Positions 7,717-10,172 of a DNA stretch of 10,172 nucleotides are shown in pieces. The notes below the pieces were generated by a model. That model searched no databases. It saw only the letters and a program-made list of their open reading frames with translations, and was not told the origin of the DNA. A program made the translations under genes and the position numbers. Source of the DNA: JACNKV01 sp964645915. GTDB lineage: Bacteria; Fidelibacterota; Marinisomatia; Marinisomatales; JACNKV01. The DNA lies in the NCBI GenBank assembly GCA_964645915.1, contig CAZYDH010000038.1, positions 1 through 10,172 on the forward strand, written 5' to 3'. Within the stretch, counting starts at the first letter, position 1. The number at the start of each line of letters is the position of its first letter.

Positions 7717-8732
7717 TGAGACGCCAAAACATATGGATCCTTGCTTTATTAAGTATTCTTACCACAGTGAATGCACAAAACTTCTTTCCGGTTTTAGGCG
7801 GTCAACGTGTCGGTACGTCTGTTTTAACTTTTTTAAATATCGGAGTAAGTGCCCGAGCAGTCGGAATGGGTGAAGCGGTTGTAGCTTTGGAACAAAATGC
7901 AGCTTCCATCTACTACAACCCGGGTATTATGGCTCAATTAGGCTCAACTGAAGTTTCAGCTTCTCATATTCAATGGCCGGCAGATATTAAATATGATTTT
8001 TTCGCGGTTACAAAAAATATTTATAAACGACATTATCTCGGTGTTACAGCCGGAATTCTTCATATGGAACCCATGCAGGAGACTACCGAATATAATCCGC
8101 ATGGAACCGGTAATTATTTCGTTTTTCAAAATACGGTTATTGGTCTTACTTACGGTGTAAGAATGACAGACCGATTCAGTTTCGGTATTACAGGAAAATC
8201 CGTCAGAGAAAATATGGCGGGTTATATCATGCAAGCATCACTGCTGGATATGGGAACTTTTTATTGGACGGGATATAAATCCCTGCGCTTTTCTGCTTCA
8301 TTATCTCATTTTGGCAAACAAACAAAACCCGACGGAACGTATCTAAAGAGGATCCTCAATCCCGATACCGGTGAGGAGAATAGCATCCCTACAGAGTTTG
8401 AATCCTTCTCCCCTCCAACCATCTTTCGAGTGGGTGCTGCCATGGATATTATCGAAAATGAAATGGGAATCCTTACATCATCCGTTCAGTTAAATCATCC
8501 GGTTGATAATTCAGAAAACATATCCGCTGGGATGGAATATGTGTTCAAAAATATCCTTTATCTACGAGGTGGTATCCTTTTAAATGAATCAGAAGAGTCA
8601 GAGAAAACCTATTCTCTTGGTATGGGACTGCATATTCCGATCGGTCCGTATCAATTTACCGTGGATTATGCTTATTCTAATTTCCACCATTTAACAGATC
8701 CAAACCGGATCACAATAGGTTTTTCTAAATGA
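7716..8732 (+). CDS. PorV/PorQ-family outer-membrane beta-barrel protein
   Basis: A 338-residue barrel. MRRQNIWILA begins a signal peptide likely cut VNA|QN at residue 20. The family hallmark follows at about 39-74: FLNIGVSARAVGMGEA, then ALEQNAASIYYNPGIMAQL. Alternating strands run to the end with FxFGITGKS, LRFSASLSHFG, FRVGAAMDI, LYLRGGILL, YSLGMGLHIPIG and TVDYAYSNF. PorV is the T9SS shuttle that receives cargo through its sorting domain and passes it to the attachment complex; PorQ is a related barrel with another partner. Which of the two this is, or a third paralogue, is not decided by the sequence. It shares one base with the preceding TGA (TGATG), with only a weak AGG upstream, and its own stop overlaps the next ATG. 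Proximity to a gene encoding a sorting-domain protein supports a T9SS role (inference). Confidence 0.88.
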   Translation: MRRQNIWILALLSILTTVNAQNFFPVLGGQRVGTSVLTFLNIGVSARAVGMGEAVVALEQNAASIYYNPGIMAQLGSTEVSASHIQWPADIKYDFFAVTKNIYKRHYLGVTAGILHMEPMQETTEYNPHGTGNYFVFQNTVIGLTYGVRMTDRFSFGITGKSVRENMAGYIMQASLLDMGTFYWTGYKSLRFSASLSHFGKQTKPDGTYLKRILNPDTGEENSIPTEFESFSPPTIFRVGAAMDIIENEMGILTSSVQLNHPVDNSENISAGMEYVFKNILYLRGGILLNESEESEKTYSLGMGLHIPIGPYQFTVDYAYSNFHHLTDPNRITIGFSK

Positions 8733-10114
8733 ACAGTAGTCCTATCACTAACGCATCCATCTATCCGTCTTTATTTAGACAGATCATTTGCAGTCTTTGT
8801 CTTGGATTTATCTTTACCTCCTGTGTTGAGAAGATTGCTCTTCCTTCTGATCTAAATGAGGACGATACATTTTCCGCAGGAGATATTAAGTACATACAAG
8901 TCAATCCAATTTGGGACGAATTCTATGGTTTCCAAACACCGATTGAGATTTCAATCGGTCGAGACGGATACATTTTCATCGCTGACTCTTCAGACCATAG
9001 TATTTTTGTCATAGAACAAGACGGAGACATTCCTACCGGTTTCAGTTCATTAAAGAACCTTTTCGTTAACGGTGATTTGATTGCTCCTATCGATGTGGAC
9101 ATCGATGATAAAATGAATGTTCTTTTCATAGACGGATCTCAGCGTGTCTTTCGTTGGAATCAATTATGGAATCATACCGGGATCAAAGCCATTGCAGCTT
9201 CCGGAATCTTCACAAATAGTTTTCACGGGGATTCGCTTGTGGATAGTAATACGAATACTTGGGTTCAATTCGCAAACGATCCGGAATGGACACTATCTGA
9301 AACGGTTTGGGATTCAACTAATACTTTAATTGATTCGTTGTTACTTCCTCATATTATTTATGATGGGGCATTAATAAAATACAATTACTCAGACGTCCAC
9401 TATGAAAACAGTGGTCTTTCCACTTTCTCAGGAATATCCTCTACCGAAGGAACGGCAAATGGTTTTATTGTAACCGATAATTATTTCAATCGTATTTTTA
9501 AAATTCTTTGGAAACGCACACATAAAATACAATTAAATACCGGAGAAGTATTTTGGTGTCATGATGGATTATTTGACCGAAATATCCAAGGGTATGGTAC
9601 AGGAGCAGGAACCGTCAATCAACCCACGGGCGTTGATGTTGATTACGCAGGGAATATATACTATAGCCAAAGTGGTAATTTCTTTGGTGTACATAAAATT
9701 CATCAGTCCACGGGCGGTAATTACGTATCCACTTATGAAAGATTTGTTCATGAGATCATGGAAGAGAATTTCTTCTCTAATCCACAGGATATCGCTGTAG
9801 ATGATAAGCAGATGATGTACATCGCCAATACAAATGAACGGGAAATACAGGTATTTAATTCTGAAGGAGATTTTTTCCGAAAAGTCGGTATTGAAGAAAT
9901 TATTGTTGATACAACCTTAACTATTATCACCGGAACAGATACAACGGTCGTAGATACATTTTTAACTGTAGAGCTTAAGGAAGAATTACTTAATCCGAGA
10001 GCAGTAACAGTCGATGATAGAGGTGTAGTTTATATCGTAGATACACCCACTCAACGAATCATACGGTATCGCCTATCAAACCAATTGGATGAAAATTTAA
10101 ATCCAATTCAATAA
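8729..10114 (+). CDS. lipoprotein with NHL-type six-bladed beta-propeller
   Basis: A 461-residue predicted lipoprotein. The N-terminus is long (about 17 residues, one Arg) before a hydrophobic stretch ending FIFTSC; Cys32 would be lipidated, although Phe at -3 is a non-canonical lipobox residue. Six propeller blades can be seen: 71-99 (ISIGRDGYIFIADSSDHSIF), 120-144 (IDVDIDDKMNVLFID), 243-259 (GFIVTDNYFNRIFKI), 298-324 (GVDVDYAGNIYYSQS), 351-387 (DIAVDDKQMMYIANT) and 422-449 (AVTVDDRGVVYIVDT). Blade repeats of the form xDD.G.(V/I)Y(I/V)D are typical of NHL domains, which usually bind partners or ligands rather than catalyse. A 98-residue insert separates blades 2 and 3, and a Thr-rich insert sits between blades 5 and 6. 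The start overlaps the previous stop (ATGA) and has no strong SD. It is the last gene of the run in this window. Likely outer-membrane attached; ligand unknown. Confidence 0.9.
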   Translation: MNSSPITNASIYPSLFRQIICSLCLGFIFTSCVEKIALPSDLNEDDTFSAGDIKYIQVNPIWDEFYGFQTPIEISIGRDGYIFIADSSDHSIFVIEQDGDIPTGFSSLKNLFVNGDLIAPIDVDIDDKMNVLFIDGSQRVFRWNQLWNHTGIKAIAASGIFTNSFHGDSLVDSNTNTWVQFANDPEWTLSETVWDSTNTLIDSLLLPHIIYDGALIKYNYSDVHYENSGLSTFSGISSTEGTANGFIVTDNYFNRIFKILWKRTHKIQLNTGEVFWCHDGLFDRNIQGYGTGAGTVNQPTGVDVDYAGNIYYSQSGNFFGVHKIHQSTGGNYVSTYERFVHEIMEENFFSNPQDIAVDDKQMMYIANTNEREIQVFNSEGDFFRKVGIEEIIVDTTLTIITGTDTTVVDTFLTVELKEELLNPRAVTVDDRGVVYIVDTPTQRIIRYRLSNQLDENLNPIQ

Positions 10115-10172
10115 TAGTTAATGTCCACTCAATACGGACGATAACTTCCATCATAAATTCTTAATAAGATCA
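10115..10172. other. downstream flank, nothing recognised
   Basis: Fifty-eight AT-rich bases after the last stop. The ATG at 10121 opens only seven codons before TAA. A 4-bp GTCC/GGAC pairing (10123-10126 with 10136-10139) is too weak to call a terminator, and no T-tract follows. The operon end or a following gene may lie beyond the window. Confidence 0.6.

Noticed and set aside
10121..10144. ATG after the last gene as a new start
   Set aside because: The frame closes after seven codons at TAA.

Overview
The window suggests a Gram-negative bacterium of the Fibrobacterota-Chlorobiota-Bacteroidota (FCB) superphylum. The first gene ends in a PNPFNP-type (type A) type IX secretion sorting domain. 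A TonB-dependent receptor opens with a carboxypeptidase-regulatory-like domain, and a PorV/PorQ-family barrel and several lipoproteins follow. Base composition is moderately AT-rich and looks even throughout. The PNPFNPET sorting motif together with this mix of families is most familiar from Marinimicrobia (SAR406), Calditrichota, Ignavibacteria and related lineages. I cannot choose among them from this window alone. I see no mobile elements, RNA genes or CRISPR arrays.

Layout: all five complete genes are on the plus strand and fill almost the whole window. Bases 1-94 are a short leader that may include the last codons of an upstream gene and carries a strong ribosome binding site. Bases 95-3289 encode a 1064-residue secreted protein built of four OB-fold-like units, one Ig-like domain and a C-terminal sorting domain. 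A 14-bp perfect hairpin lies in the 51-base gap before the second gene. From 3341 to 10114 four genes are linked by 1-4 base stop/start overlaps: a lipoprotein with Ig-like domains and a non-catalytic-looking GATase-like domain, a 940-residue TonB-dependent receptor, a PorV/PorQ-like outer-membrane barrel, and a lipoprotein with a predicted six-bladed NHL-type propeller. The last 58 bases hold nothing recognisable.

How the genes may work together (inference): every product carries an export signal, and none has an obvious enzymatic active site. The set therefore reads as one outer-membrane and cell-surface module. The TonB-dependent receptor would import a ligand. The two lipoproteins would be receptor partners or surface binding proteins. 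The PorV-like barrel would help deliver the type IX cargo, most simply the product of the first gene. No SusD homologue is present, so this is not a canonical SusCD locus. The ligand cannot be read from the sequence.
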